Assembly (NCBI RefSeq): GCF_029227915.1
Contig: NC_079881.1
Location: forward strand, 20,993,501-21,057,500
DNA: 64,000 bases
Direction: 5' to 3'
From: Hydractinia symbiolongicarpus
Lineage: Eukaryota; Cnidaria; Hydrozoa; Anthoathecata; Hydractiniidae
The notes under the pieces are model-generated. The model saw only the letters and a program-made list of their open reading frames with translations. It was not told the origin of the DNA and did no database searches. Each line of letters begins with the position of its first letter. Position 1 is the stretch's first letter. Shown here piece after piece: positions 1-9,829 of this stretch. The position numbers were made by a program, and so were the translations under genes.

Positions 1-326
1 TTCTTAAAATGTAATAATGAGTTTTAAATAAATTTTTAATTCTCATTAAATGTTTTCCACAGAACTGTGAAATAACATGATACTTTATTCGGAAAAGAAA
101 CAATGTAAATTAAATTCTGTGCACAGTATTTTTATGAATTGGTATATTATATAACATTTTACATAAAATGATGTAAATGTTTTTATTTGTCACTCCAACT
201 AAATTGAATTAATTGATTAATTATCAATAATTTTTTAAATTATTAAATTCTTTTCTAATCAAAGTATCAAAAAGGCACAAAGATATGAATATATCATATA
301 ATTCTAACTGGATATGCAAACAAATA
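1..326. other. AT-rich intergenic sequence, no gene seen
   Basis: No open frame with recognisable protein similarity is visible. The stretch lies downstream of the minus-strand Helitron helicase end and may hold that element's 3' terminus, but I could not find the expected hairpin followed by CTRR on the minus strand. Confidence 0.5.
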
Positions 327-1503
327 TTACAGCACTTGACTGTAAACAATGTTTGGTGTATAACATTTATGCTGAACATAACCTTGAGCTTCTGTTTGAC
401 GAATCTTTACCTTCACATCTTCAAAGGAACGTGGACGTGAAAATACAACATATAATTGTCCATGAGAAAAGCATGGTCTGTGAAAATAAATTCCAACTTT
501 ACTAAATGTTTGTCCCTGAGATTTATTAATTGTCATAGCATAGGCCAAACGTATAGGAAGCTGACGTCTTCGTAGCTGAAAAGGAAGACCAGTGTCAGAA
601 GGCGCCAATTGAATTCTAGGTATTACCACTTTTTTACCAGAAGCAACACCAGTAATGATTTCAGCATCGATTACATGTTGCTATAACTGTTGTCATATTA
701 ATCTAGTGCCATTACATAATCCATGTTTTAAATCTAGATTTCGAAGAAGCATTATTACTGCACCTATTTTTAGTTGCAGGTTGTGTGGTGGCATACCAGA
801 AGGTGTAATTGAATTGATAAACTCGACTGGATAAAGTGCAATTTCTTCAGGACCATCTGAAACTACAGAGTCAGCACTGTTATATAGTACTATTTGCCCT
901 GGAATTTTATTTACTATCTTGTTATAAATATCAAGGGCACCATCATTTGTAGGGGTCAGAATAATCCTACTGGCAAAATCTGCCAAGTTACCATCAAACA
1001 CTGCATCAACATGTGATTGATCATTCTGCTCACGGATAATGCAAGTTTCTGGTATTTCTGGTATTAAGTTGTAAAAGCCAGTTTGCAAAATTCTGCTAAT
1101 TCTGTCCAGCTCTCACATTGTGTGTAAGCTTAAATACCTGAACAGCTGGCCAAATATAGGAGCTTTTAAGACATGTTTCTACAATTTTAGCAGGTCTGGC
1201 TCTCTTCATTACTGGCAAAGTTTGTGGAAAGTCCCCTCCTAGAAGAATGACTTTTCCTCTAAATAAGTTGTCAACATTAGAAATATCCCTAAACATGGTC
1301 TCGATAGGTTGAAGGGCATGCTTAGGGATCATTGATGCTTCATCAAAAATGTATAAGTCTTGTTGCATCAGGAATATGGCATGATTACTGGTAGAAGGAA
1401 CATTGCAAGTACTTGTCTTCACAAACGGTACAGACAATCTAAAAAGACTGTGGACAGTCCTCCCTCCATCTAAAAGTGTTGCCGCAATGCCGGTCCAGCT
1501 TTC
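327..1503 (-). pseudogene. Helitron-type PIF1-like helicase, C-terminal part
   Basis: Superfamily 1 DNA helicase of the PIF1/RecD-like kind that Helitrons encode for rolling-circle transposition. Reading from 1503 down to 327, motif Ia-like SWTGIAATLLDGG is followed by FDEAS (motif II, Walker B) and GGDFPQTLPV (motif III). A middle section contains the conserved LRNLD...LCNGTR, and motif VI reads AMTINKSQGQT...VVFSRPRSF. The reading frame breaks at about 1090 and again near 690, so the gene is dead. The N-terminal part with Walker A lies at 2674-3200, separated by an inserted element (1504-2673). Removing the insert joins the parts in frame (NYIIKE then SWTGIAA), though the join is somewhat shorter than usual in this family. 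No Rep (HUH) nuclease domain is seen in the window, so the element is incomplete. Confidence 0.88.
1499..1503. repeat. Left target-site duplication (CTTTC)
   Basis: CTTTC occurs immediately before the inserted USP element and again at 2674-2678 immediately after it. Counting one copy only, the interrupted helicase frame is restored. This supports a real 5-bp duplication rather than a chance match. Confidence 0.6.
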
Positions 1504-2033
1504 ATTCCTCTTCGCTTTGCAATTCATGTCATATTACCAGCTCCTCAGAAGTTATAGCACCATGCATCCAACTTTCTCTGCACCCTACGTTACAATCTTC
1601 CTTAGATATTTTCTTTGAAAGCGAGGAGTTGTCAGACACCAATGTCTACTTCTGCCATGTTTGCAACGCTCATCAAACTGCTCTAGTTGAAAAAGAGGTA
1701 GTGTCGTGCGGTTCCCATCTCATTTTACAGCTAAAACGTTTTGCCAGTGCCAACGGCCTTGTGTCAAAAATTGCCTCTCGTATTACTGCTTACCCTGGTA
1801 CCCTTTCCATACCTTTTACCGTAGATGGAGAAGTGAAATTTCGTAAAAATTTTCAATTAAGGGCTATTATCAACCATTGCGGAAACTTAAGTAATGGTCA
1901 CTACACAACCATAGCCTTCGACCAAATGGTACACAGGTGGATGCATTGCAACAATAGAGCAGTAATTTTCTGTGATGACCGCCTTATTAACACTCACGAG
2001 TCGTATGTTTTCTTTTTAGAAGAGCTGAGATAA
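1504..2033 (+). CDS. USP (peptidase C19) C-terminal domain, partial
   Basis: The frame reads into the insertion from its left edge and stays open to the stop at 2031-2033 (about 176 residues). It shows the USP zinc-ribbon cysteine pairs (CNSC, then CHVC about 40 residues later), a typical LQLKRF strand, and the His box NHCGNLSNGHYTTI. It ends with the USP terminal block (W-x-x-CNNRAVIF, then ESYVFFLEEL). The catalytic Cys box is absent because the 5' part is missing, so this copy cannot be an active deubiquitinase. USPs remove ubiquitin from substrates; what such a domain would do in a mobile element is unknown. The tail of the protein is repeated at 14212-14333, and a more distant relative lies at 6579-6968. 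Confidence 0.8.
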
Positions 2034-2056
2034 GAATATTTTAACCGGAATGCATC

Positions 2057-2305
2057 AGCAAGGGGGCTTGACTACACTCAGTCTTGTCTTTGGAGAGTGA
2101 CGACTCCACTTATTACCCCAGTCAAAAATAAAACAAAATCCAATAAAAATTAGGTTAGCAAGGGGGTTTGATCATACTAGGTCTTGTCTTTAGAGAGAGA
2201 CGACTCCACTTATTACCCCAGTTAAAAAAAAAGCATTAGCAGGGGGTTTGATCACACATGATCTTGTCTTTGGAGAGTAACGACTCCACTTATTACCTGA
2301 GTTAA
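2057..2305 (+). repeat. Three tandem structured RNA-like modules (family A tail)
   Basis: Units begin at 2057, 2157 and 2238, are about 66-68 nt long, and are separated by A-rich spacers. Each has AGCA[A]GGGGG, a small hairpin, CTTGTC, a second hairpin GGAG...CTCC, ACTTATTACC and a closing C-rich strand. Possible helices in order are CAAG/CTTG (P1), GGGG/CCCC (P2), a small hairpin (P3) and GGAG/CTCC (P4), giving strand order P1-P2-P3-P3'-P1'-P4-P4'-P2'. The P3 arms are GACT/AGTC in unit 1, GATC/GGTC in unit 2 and GATC/GATC in unit 3, so pairing is kept while bases change. In unit 3 the outer pairing shifts to CAGG/CCTG. Two more units are at 14357-14508 and a diverged one at 7158-7222. Confidence 0.6.
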
Positions 2306-2359
2306 AAGCAAAGAATAGCACAGCTGAACAGAAAATGGTCAAAGTTTACTTTAGGAAGA

Positions 2360-2430
2360 TAGGGATGTCTAGTTTCTGCTGATGACCGTCCGCGGACCTC
2401 TTCGAGGTGACCCAGCTAGACATCCAGGGT
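2360..2430 (+). other. Long hairpin in family A tail
   Basis: GGATGTCTAG and CTAGACATCC form a perfect 10-bp stem. It encloses two further small hairpins (GTCCGCGGAC and ACCTCTTCGAGGT). The second copy at about 14569-14615 keeps part of the outer stem but has a deleted interior. This is probably part of the folded 3' untranslated region of the element. Confidence 0.5.
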
Positions 2431-2673
2431 ACTTAGGTTCAGAAATATGGGTCGAAACCTACCTGCCCTTGGTTAAAGTTCTGTTCATCTTTTCAAATGT
2501 GTTTTGTCCTTTTTATTTTTTAAGATTTTTTTTAATTAATTCCTTGTAAGAAGGGAGAATTGTGCTTTTAGAGGCATTTTCTCTAAAGGAGTACAAACTC
2601 TAGCTTATTTCCAAAGACCTAACAGGTTGAGTTTATCATTGCGGTCGCTTGCCACCTCTTTGTAAATTATTTT

Positions 2674-3200
2674 CTTTCTTTTATGATGTAATTATAGGTG
2701 TAAGTTTTGCCTGTTCCACCAGGACCATCAATAAAAAATAAACGGTTATTTTGAGGAGAGTTATTATGGACATTTATAACAGCCCTAATGATTGTATCAG
2801 CTGCTTCTAATTGTTCAGGATTTAATGTGGCACGAATATTATCAGCTTCTTGACCAAGATTAACTAAATCAGCTGGAGCTTCTACTGGTGCTTGTTCTGT
2901 TTCAGGAAGACCAAAGTCTGAAAGTCGTTTGCCTGACTGACCTCTAATACCAGCTATAAAACTTAGTGCAGCCTGTTCAGCCTGATAATCTTGCATAGTA
3001 TGAAGAAAGTCTTCTATCATACTGTTTCTATGGGTAAGCCATAACGTCAAAGGATCGTTGAGCTCAACGACTTAAAATAAATGAGAATCTGTCGAAGCTG
3101 CCAAAGTGTACCAATGTTGGCAACTTGTAAAAGAGTACAATTCCATTCATTATCATCTTGAAGAAATCCCCTAGCTAAACATGCTTCACGAAAGGTTGGG
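2674..3200 (-). pseudogene. Helitron-type PIF1-like helicase, N-terminal part
   Basis: Reading downward from about 3200: TFREACLARGFLQDD...EWNCTLLQVA, a sequence typical of the segment before the Helitron helicase core, then DPLTLW...MIEDFLH, then LNPEQ...A and Walker A GPGGTGKTYTYNYI. A stop and frame changes near 3060-3220 break it. It continues into the 327-1503 part once the USP insertion is removed. Family assignment rests on these motifs and their order. Confidence 0.85.
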
Positions 3201-5215
3201 AATAAGTCTTATTGTTTACTAGCTGTACTGGCCTCAGCTATCAACAAATGTTGGTTTTATAATTTTTAACTGCCATATTGAAAGGATCGTAGTGGATAAA
3301 ATAAATTGAGGGTATTAGTAGTGGTAGTGTAACAAAAATTATGAGTATTTATTGATATTAAATGTGTATTTGTGGCAACTTTAATGTTGACTAGCTATGG
3401 CTAATCTTGTTTCTTAATCCTACAAAGAAGTTATATATTCTATACTGTAAGTTATAAATGTTTACTAAAATTTACTTCATATAACTTAAATAATTATAAT
3501 TTATATATATAGTATTTACATAGGTTATAATTAATTTTCTAAAAAAGTTACCCAGCTTTTCATAGCTAGATATTATAGGTTGAATGTTATAGCTAGCATG
3601 TACTCAGGGATGATCTGCTGCCCAGCTATGTATCGCTATTATTGTCACACTCCCCTGCTAATATACTTTAACCTTTCCATTTAATATACATTTATAATAA
3701 ACGTATTTTGGCTCACCCCAGTGTACTCAGTAATCACAAATTGTTTATTCTTTTGGTTTGTATGTTCAGATTCATATCAGTATTGTAAGTTTATCATTTC
3801 TTGAACATGTAAGGCTGTCTATTTTATTTAAAAATATCTTAACTTTCTTAGGCCATATAACTTATAGGTTATAAGTTATTGTGGTAAATCGATCAAGTAC
3901 TAAACATATCTAACGAAGAGTTGTGGAGTGAGCGGTTTGTTCATCTACAATTCTCTTAGCTTTTGAACGAATCACCCCCATTCATTAAAATACATAGTTT
4001 CTGTATAAAAAATCTATTGCTCCCCCCCCCCCTTCACAGTATCTTAAATTCAGAAACTCAACAAGTATAATACATAAAAGCTTTTATGTTAGTTCTATCA
4101 GATTTGTCTACGAAGAGCACCCCTTAAGAAAAATTTTTCTATATACATAAGTTTTTGATATTTGCTTTTACGTACAAATAAATTACAATACCCATAGTTA
4201 TACTTGACGTGGAATAACAACCTGGCAAAACTTATATAATATTACCGACAATACTTACAGAAATACTACCTATTGACAGAAAATTTAGTGAATTTAAAAA
4301 ACAACAACAATTATCTGTAGCTGCAAGCGTAACATTCTTACAGCCCATAATTTTTAAATGATCAAGGCTCAAGGATACTTATGAGAACTATCTTGGGTGA
4401 TTGCATTGCTCTGTTGAATATATAACATGATGAAGACCAATATTCAGTCTAATACCACCAACCAAACATGCTTAGGATAGGCTTGAGGAAAGGGATAGCC
4501 AAGTTATAATGTTATTTACAGATGTTTCAAAAAATATAAAATCCAAACCATAGTTATAAGAAAAACAATATCTAGCTAGCTAAACACTAGAAAAAAATAT
4601 AAACCAAAAATTTTAATAAGCCCAATGAGTATAAAATAAGTGTCATGTTCTATTTTTTTATGTGCATCACTTCGCTGGAAAATTAAAATTGTCCCTAAAC
4701 TAACCTCGTTTTCATGTTAGTATTTCTATTCCGGCTGTGTATTTTGCGGAATAGAAATGGATATTGAAATAAGTCTATTGGAGCTGAAAGAAATGATTTT
4801 CGAGTATAAAATTCTGAGAAGAAAAAAGAAAAAACAGTTGAAAACACCAGTAATCTTACCGATAGGATCCATTTTTTAAAGTGAAAGAAACAGCACATTA
4901 ATTGTTTTCTTATTGACTTTAGGATTAAAAGAAGATTCTGGAAAATCCCCGGCTGGCAGAGTTATGCTGGACAAATTTATTGGAAGGGACAATGCCTGCT
5001 GAAAAATGCTGTATGAATTTACACATGGATAATCCCACATTCATGAAAATTGCAGATCTTCTCAGGGATTTCATTAAGGTGGATTTCCATAGAGCAGATT
5101 TTTGCGCCTGATTTCATCGCTTGTGTGATTTCCATTGAAGTTCGTGTTTTAGTAACCGCAGAAACAAAACAAACAATATGGCAGCGTTTAACAGAAACAT
5201 TGTATTGAAACAACA
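3201..5215. other. Non-coding, AT-rich stretch
   Basis: About 2 kb with no credible gene. It has a poly-C run near 4022-4033 and many short AT-rich palindromes. Short open frames on the minus strand around 4700-5200 show no family motif and look random. Confidence 0.5.
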
Positions 5216-6357
5216 ACTACTGATATTGGTTGCATACATTGCACGGCGTAGGACTCGCCGAAATCGGATGTTAACAAGTAGAAAAAAGGCTATGTGAGTT
5301 AGACCACTATTTTTTTAAAAAAAGGCTTATAAGAGCAAAACCTCTAGAATTTAAATTTTAAGACTTAACTGGTCGAGTTTATCATTGTGCGTTCACTTTG
5401 TAATTTGATCATACATACTTTTTTAAGTATTTTTGCATGTTACCAACAAGATTTGAAGAACTGTTGTCATGGGTAGCGCCTTTTATTCATAAATCCTCAA
5501 AAATACGAGATGTTACAACACCAAGTGAGAGATTGTGCATAACACTTCGGTAACTCGCCACAGGTGTTGTTCAAATCACTATAGCGGCCGAACACAGAGT
5601 GAGCCCTACAACATTTGGGTCGTATCATATATGAAACTTGTGCTGTTATATGGAGAGAACTGTTAGAGAGAAACTACTTGGAAACAACAGACTGGGGCAA
5701 CAATGGAAGACAGTTGCAAAACAATTCGAAGTCAAATAGAATTTCCCACATGGCTTAGGAGCAAGTGATGGCAAGCATATGGTCATGCAAGCCCCTGCTA
5801 TAGGCGGCTCTGACTACTTTAATTTTAGCAGTGTGCGATGCAAACTACACTTTCACTATGGTAGATGTCGGTGATGCAGGTTTCCAAAGCGATGGAAGGG
5901 TTTATAAGAACAGTAACTTTGGTCAACAATAAATGAGAACTTATTAATCGACCTACATCATCAACAATAAACTCAAACGACAAATCCTATCTTTGCGTTT
6001 TTGTTGCTGATGATGCGCTTCAAATTACTTATTATATGCTAAAACCATACCCACAAATTGCCCAAGATAATTTTCAATTATCGACTGTCGAGAGCTAGAA
6101 GAATGATTGAGAACTTATTTTGGAATAGCGGTAGCCAAGTTTTTAAAGTTTTCCGACGACCAATCATAGGAAATATATATATAAAGTTCGCTTGATTACA
6201 AAAGAAGTAGTTAGTTCCATCACCTACAGGCTCTAATAACTTTAATGCTACTGCAAAGGAAGCCTGAGCTGATTTTAAAGAGTTTTTTAATTCAAGTGAA
6301 GGTGCACAACGGGAGTATATTACTAAGACAATTGATCCCTTTAATGGAGAATAAAGA
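5216..6357 (+). pseudogene. PIF/Harbinger DDE transposase, decayed (copy 1)
   Basis: Translated in shifting frames, the segment reads as a HARBI1-like transposase. The N-terminal block is VAYIARRRTRRNR...VRPLF. The helical block YFFKYFCMLPTRFEELLSWV leads to IRDVTTPSERLCITLRYLA. The first catalytic Asp region is FPHGLGASDGKHMVMQAPA, followed by FNYRLSRARRMIENLF and FRRPIIG. Stops and frameshifts are present throughout. PIF/Harbinger elements move by a DDE cut-and-paste mechanism, usually with a second Myb-like protein, which I do not find beside this copy. A 109-bp foreign segment (5313-5421) interrupts it after VRPLF. Confidence 0.8.
5313..5421 (+). mobile_element. Short family A-like 3' tail fragment inside Harbinger
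   Basis: The segment holds AACCTCTAGA, GACTTAACTGGTCGAGTTTA, TCATTGTGCG and TTTGTAATTT in the same order as the last 110 bp of the USP-bearing family A element (compare 2590-2673). It splits a Harbinger reading frame between VRPLF and YFFKYF. Only the 3' end is present, which fits extreme 5' truncation. It is diverged from copy 1, so the exact boundaries are approximate. Confidence 0.5.
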
Positions 6358-6578
6358 TATGTTTTCTAATTAAATAAAACACCAAATTTATACATATTAT
6401 ATTACCCTGGGCAATGTAAATATCCTTCAATGATCATAATATAAGGGGAGAAAAGAAACTTGTTAAGAAATGTTCTCCAGTCAAGCACTAGACATTCTGC
6501 TACTCCCTGTCTCGCACAACATAACAGGCCCCATTAAAGCTTTTTTGCAACCAGAGTATGTCTGGAAATAACAGATAG

Positions 6579-6968
6579 ATGTGCCCACAGTGCTCTTTCC
6601 TTCAAGACAGTACTAGGGAAACTGTCTTCACCCAGTGTGGAGATATACTGATCATCCAACTGAAAAGGTTTAACTGTCTCCAAGGAAGATCTGAGGGAAA
6701 TAATAAATTTTTTTCTTGCCTAGCCCAAGGTGACGACACCCTAAAAGTATATTCGCATCCTGCAAAGAATATATCATTCACAATCCAATATAAATTAACC
6801 GCCACTATTAATCATTCAGGCACACTGGCGGCTGGTCACTATTGGGCTTACATAAGAGATCAGGGTGTTAATACATGGTTAAAATGCGATTATAGGGCAG
6901 TGATTTTTGTCAAGCCATCTGTTCTATATAACTCCACAGTGTATGTGTTATTTTTTGTCAAAATTTAA
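6579..6968 (+). CDS. USP (peptidase C19) C-terminal domain, family B, partial
   Basis: About 129 residues: CPQCSFLQDSTRETVF, then ILIIQLKRF, then the His box INHSGTLAAGHYWAYI, then the terminal block TWLKCDYRAVIF. The stop is at 6966-6968. One CXXC of the zinc ribbon is present; the first and the catalytic Cys box are missing. The frame upstream (about 6480-6575) still reads USP-like HNITGPIKAFLQPEYVW but contains a stop, so the copy is broken. It differs clearly from the family A domain at 1504-2033, showing two old lineages of the same type of element. Confidence 0.75.
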   Translation: MCPQCSFLQDSTRETVFTQCGDILIIQLKRFNCLQGRSEGNNKFFSCLAQGDDTLKVYSHPAKNISFTIQYKLTATINHSGTLAAGHYWAYIRDQGVNTWLKCDYRAVIFVKPSVLYNSTVYVLFFVKI

Positions 6969-7157
6969 ATAGTGTGAATTCGCACTAAAACGGGAGTACA
7001 TTATATCAAAAGGAGGAGAGGAGTATATTATATCAAAAGGGGGAGGAATCTTTTTTCCTGGTGGTATGAAATTACCCCTGCTGTGTGTTTTAGATACTGT
7101 TTACCGGTATTCGCGAGTTCACTCGCTCGCCGCTTTCCTGGAAAGCAAATATAAGAA

Positions 7158-7222
7158 GCTTAACAAGGAGCTTGGCAATTGCCTTGTCTTCGAGTGTAAC
7201 GACCCCACTTATAACCTCAGTT
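7158..7222 (+). repeat. Single structured module, family B
   Basis: This is homologous to the tandem modules of family A: ACAAGGAG...CCTTGTCTTCGAGTGTAACGA, then CCACTTATAACCTC. The first helix here is ACAAGG/CCTTGT (6 bp) and the small hairpin is the palindrome GGCAATTGCC. Both differ in sequence from family A while preserving pairing. Only one unit is seen in this copy. Confidence 0.5.
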
Positions 7223-7830
7223 CTGTAGGGAGATTAAGTTGGCTCACTTAGTCTACAGGGTTAACGATCGTGCTATACCTGATGTTAGGAAGAAGCTATA
7301 GTAAGGGGTTTTTCTTTTTATCTTTCTTGTTTCCGTGACTTTACAGCCACGAAGACTACTCCACTGTCTTCAGGCTGGTCCTGACCTACAGCTGGTCCGA
7401 AGCATATGGCTGTTCCAAAGCGTCAACTACACGTGTAAGGCCGAGTGTTGGGATCCCGAACCACATGTGGAAAGCTACTGCAAGGTTCACAAGTCCTGGC
7501 GCTCGGGTGATTGTCTGCTCATATTTACAGTTTTATATTTATTTTTATTTTTTTATAGTAATTTTTTTGTTGTATTGTTGTCGTTATGTCTGTCTTCTGT
7601 TTTCATGCTGCCAGTTTTTGTGTACCGACCGTTACTTGTACGTATTGTATTGTGTAGAGAGGGCTGTTTGGTTCAATTACCTTGAATTTACAGACTTTCC
7701 GTGCAAAAAGGGAGATCTTGCACTGCGTTTTGATCTTTAGAGGGTGTAACCTCTACAATTTTAACTTTAAGGGTAGTTAGACCAGACCAGCTTGCTGTCT
7801 TGTTATCTTATAATCATAACGAATCTTTAA

Positions 7831-8166
7831 CTAATTGTCCCTTTCCTATTAAAATGCTTTAAAATTATTTAATAAACAACTTTCTTTATTAAAATATTAC
7901 TTTATCCTTTTTAATCGCATGATCCATTAGAAAATTTCAAAATATTAAAAGAAGAAAAGTCACCTGTTTCTGTTGACTGTGATATATACATAACAGTTGC
8001 CTACTGTGATGCGATGAACAGCTGATACTGCTCACCATCGCTTTACAGTTAAACCAAGTTTACCAAACAAGCTTGATACCGAAAAATATACATCCAGGAA
8101 AGGTAAATTAAAAAAAGATGACAGCGATGCTACGAACAAATCCCTTTCCAACCAGCATGTTCAGTT
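7831..8166. other. Short intergenic stretch, nothing recognised
   Basis: AT-rich sequence between the family B tail and an unrecognised minus-strand frame. No repeats or motifs were identified. Confidence 0.45.
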
Positions 8167-8590
8167 TTATTTTCGCAGAGATATTTTCTCTTTACCAGGT
8201 GCCAAGTATTTTTTTAAATTTACAGAATCTCCATCGTAAAACACAGCACGGGTCACTTTTGCAAAATGACCAGAAAATATGACATTGGAAACCAGGCCGG
8301 AGATTACCTTATTTGTCAAAATTGTGGTCGTTTGTTCTTGTAACAACTGATCGCCATTATGGAAGAATGATGAATAAAACAATACTTCAACCATTAGTGA
8401 CGATCGAGAATATCCAAGCTGTTTAAATCTTTTGCTTGGTGAAATCCAAGCCATGGAGCATCATCGAAGCATTTTTCTCTCTCAAAATGTGTATAGTTTT
8501 CTGTTGACTCGCTACGATCTGCTTATATCTTTCAACAGATTCTTTTGCTTTATTCAATTCCATTTTTAACTTTTTTGTTCCCCATGGGCA
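8167..8590 (-). pseudogene. Unrecognised minus-strand fragment with coiled-coil start
   Basis: Reading down from about 8590, one frame gives a heptad-rich stretch (ELNKAKESVERYKQIVASQQ...ILREKNASMM). A neighbouring frame stays open from 8454 to the stop at 8167 (95 residues, containing SGLVSNVIFSGHFAKVTRAV). The two would need a frameshift to be one protein. I do not recognise the family; given the surroundings it is likely the remains of a transposon protein. Confidence 0.3.
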
Positions 8591-9829
8591 CCGGAAAGGG
8601 AAATGGAAATTTTTGAATTATGAGAACAAACCTAAGTAAAATAAGCGAAAAAAGAAAATGGATGTTTATTAAAGAAATTTTCGAGCAAGCAAAAACAACA
8701 TCTATTCTGAAAACTTTTCTGCCTCATTTGTCTCCAGAGTGTAGAACATTATGCACCTTTGCTATGTCGTTTTCGCTTTGTAAAGAATTACATTCAGTTG
8801 AGGAATCCGCCTCTTGTGAAGGTTCCCATGTACGTTTAAATTTGAAACAAAGTAATAGCATATTATAATTGCCATAGAAGTGAAAATGTGAAATTGAAAT
8901 TTCTCCTACCAGAGTACTTTTCAATGCTGCAATACCAAGAGTTATATGGAAGTCAACCTGAAGCTAAACAATAGTAACAGCCGAGTTATACACAAAAGAA
9001 TTTTCTCCTTAAAAAGCTGAGCTTAATACTGTCTATAGCATTTGCTCTTCTAAAACTGTGTAAAAACTCAATATATTCTGTCTTTAGCCACCTCACTTTT
9101 ATACTTTACAAAATCGTCAGCAGACAATTATTGCTTTAAAGATTTACCAAGTCAAAGCATTTAGTCAAATCCTCTTTAACATACATTTAGCCTTTCGCTG
9201 AAAAGAACAAATTATATATATAGTGTATTCAAAAATAGTTGTTTTTAATGCAAAAGAACCAAGTTTTTATTGTTGGCAAGAACTTTTCCAGAGAAATACA
9301 GCAACCATTCTTTCTAAATTTATATAAACAAAAAACTAGTGTTACAATATCTCCAGCTGTTCTCGAAGTCTTCTTAACACTGGACGCTTTTGTTTGGAAT
9401 TGCCTTTAAGTACGAGAGCTACAGCCATTCTGACTTGCCTTTAAGTACGAGAGCTACAGCCATTTTGACTTGATTCCACGTGTCTTAAAAAAGGATCCTT
9501 GCGCAGGATTAAAATCACCCAACATAGATAAAGGAACATTTGTCAACTAACTTTTAATTTCTATACACCTATCTTATCAGGTAATTTCAGGTCACTTCAA
9601 TTATGCTTTTTACCTTACCCTACCTTGCCTTAATAATATGCGTGCTTCAATATGCCTAAACTTATTTATAAATTAATTTGATAATAATCAATATATAATA
9701 AATTATTATTAACTCCATACATATTTACGTTTATTTGCATCAATGTGAAAAAAATAACGGCATAAATATATAGTTATTCACATTATTATTCTAATTTAAC
9801 AAAAGGTATTCTATACTAAGGGCGTTGTT
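8591..9829. other. Non-coding stretch with a small tandem duplication
   Basis: There is no convincing gene. A 35-bp unit beginning TGCCTTTAAGTACGAGAG is duplicated in tandem at 9401-9435 and 9436-9470 with one difference. A short frame at 8620-8868 has no family signature. Confidence 0.5.
9401..9470 (+). repeat. 35-bp tandem duplication
   Basis: Two head-to-tail copies differ at a single base (CATTC/CATTT), so the duplication is recent. Confidence 0.85.

Larger units (their letters stand above)
1504..2673 (+). mobile_element. USP-bearing retroelement-like insertion, family A copy 1
   Basis: An insertion of about 1.17 kb inside the minus-strand Helitron helicase, flanked by CTTTC. On the plus strand it carries an open USP protease C-terminal domain (to 2033), three tandem structured modules (2057-2305), a long hairpin region (about 2360-2425), a T-rich stretch and a hairpin-rich 3' end. 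The last hairpin (GCTTGC loop) is followed by TTTGTAAATTATTTTCTT. The same 3' end occurs at 18406-18533, and related tails are found at 14206-14857 and 5313-5421. The 5' end starts abruptly within the protease domain, as expected for a 5'-truncated target-primed reverse-transcription product. No reverse transcriptase is present in this copy, so the class is inferred. A captured host gene fragment in a DNA element is the main alternative. Confidence 0.6.
6440..7830 (+). mobile_element. USP-bearing retroelement-like copy, family B copy 1
   Basis: The segment contains a USP C-terminal domain (6579-6968), a structured module (7158-7222), a CGTGA...CCACG hairpin near 7334, a T-rich region and a tail with TTTAGAGGGTGTAACCTCTA. 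The end is GCTTGCTGTCTTGTTATC..TAATCA, and exactly the same end recurs at 15546. The tail is alignable to family A around AAAAAGGGAGA and the TAGAGG/CCTCTA hairpin, but the 3' end differs, so B is a sister family. The left boundary is approximate. Mechanism and class are inferred from fixed 3' ends and variable 5' ends. Confidence 0.55.

Noticed and set aside
1476-1527. Overlap of USP and helicase frames as a natural antisense arrangement
   Set aside because: The overlap is accidental: each frame runs a few codons past the insertion junction at 1503/1504 into foreign sequence.
2376-2426. Possible hammerhead ribozyme (CTGATGA followed by a stem) in the family A tail
   Set aside because: CTGATGA is present inside a 10-bp stem, but the required GAAA and a matching third stem are absent, and the second copy at about 14570 has lost CTGATGA entirely.
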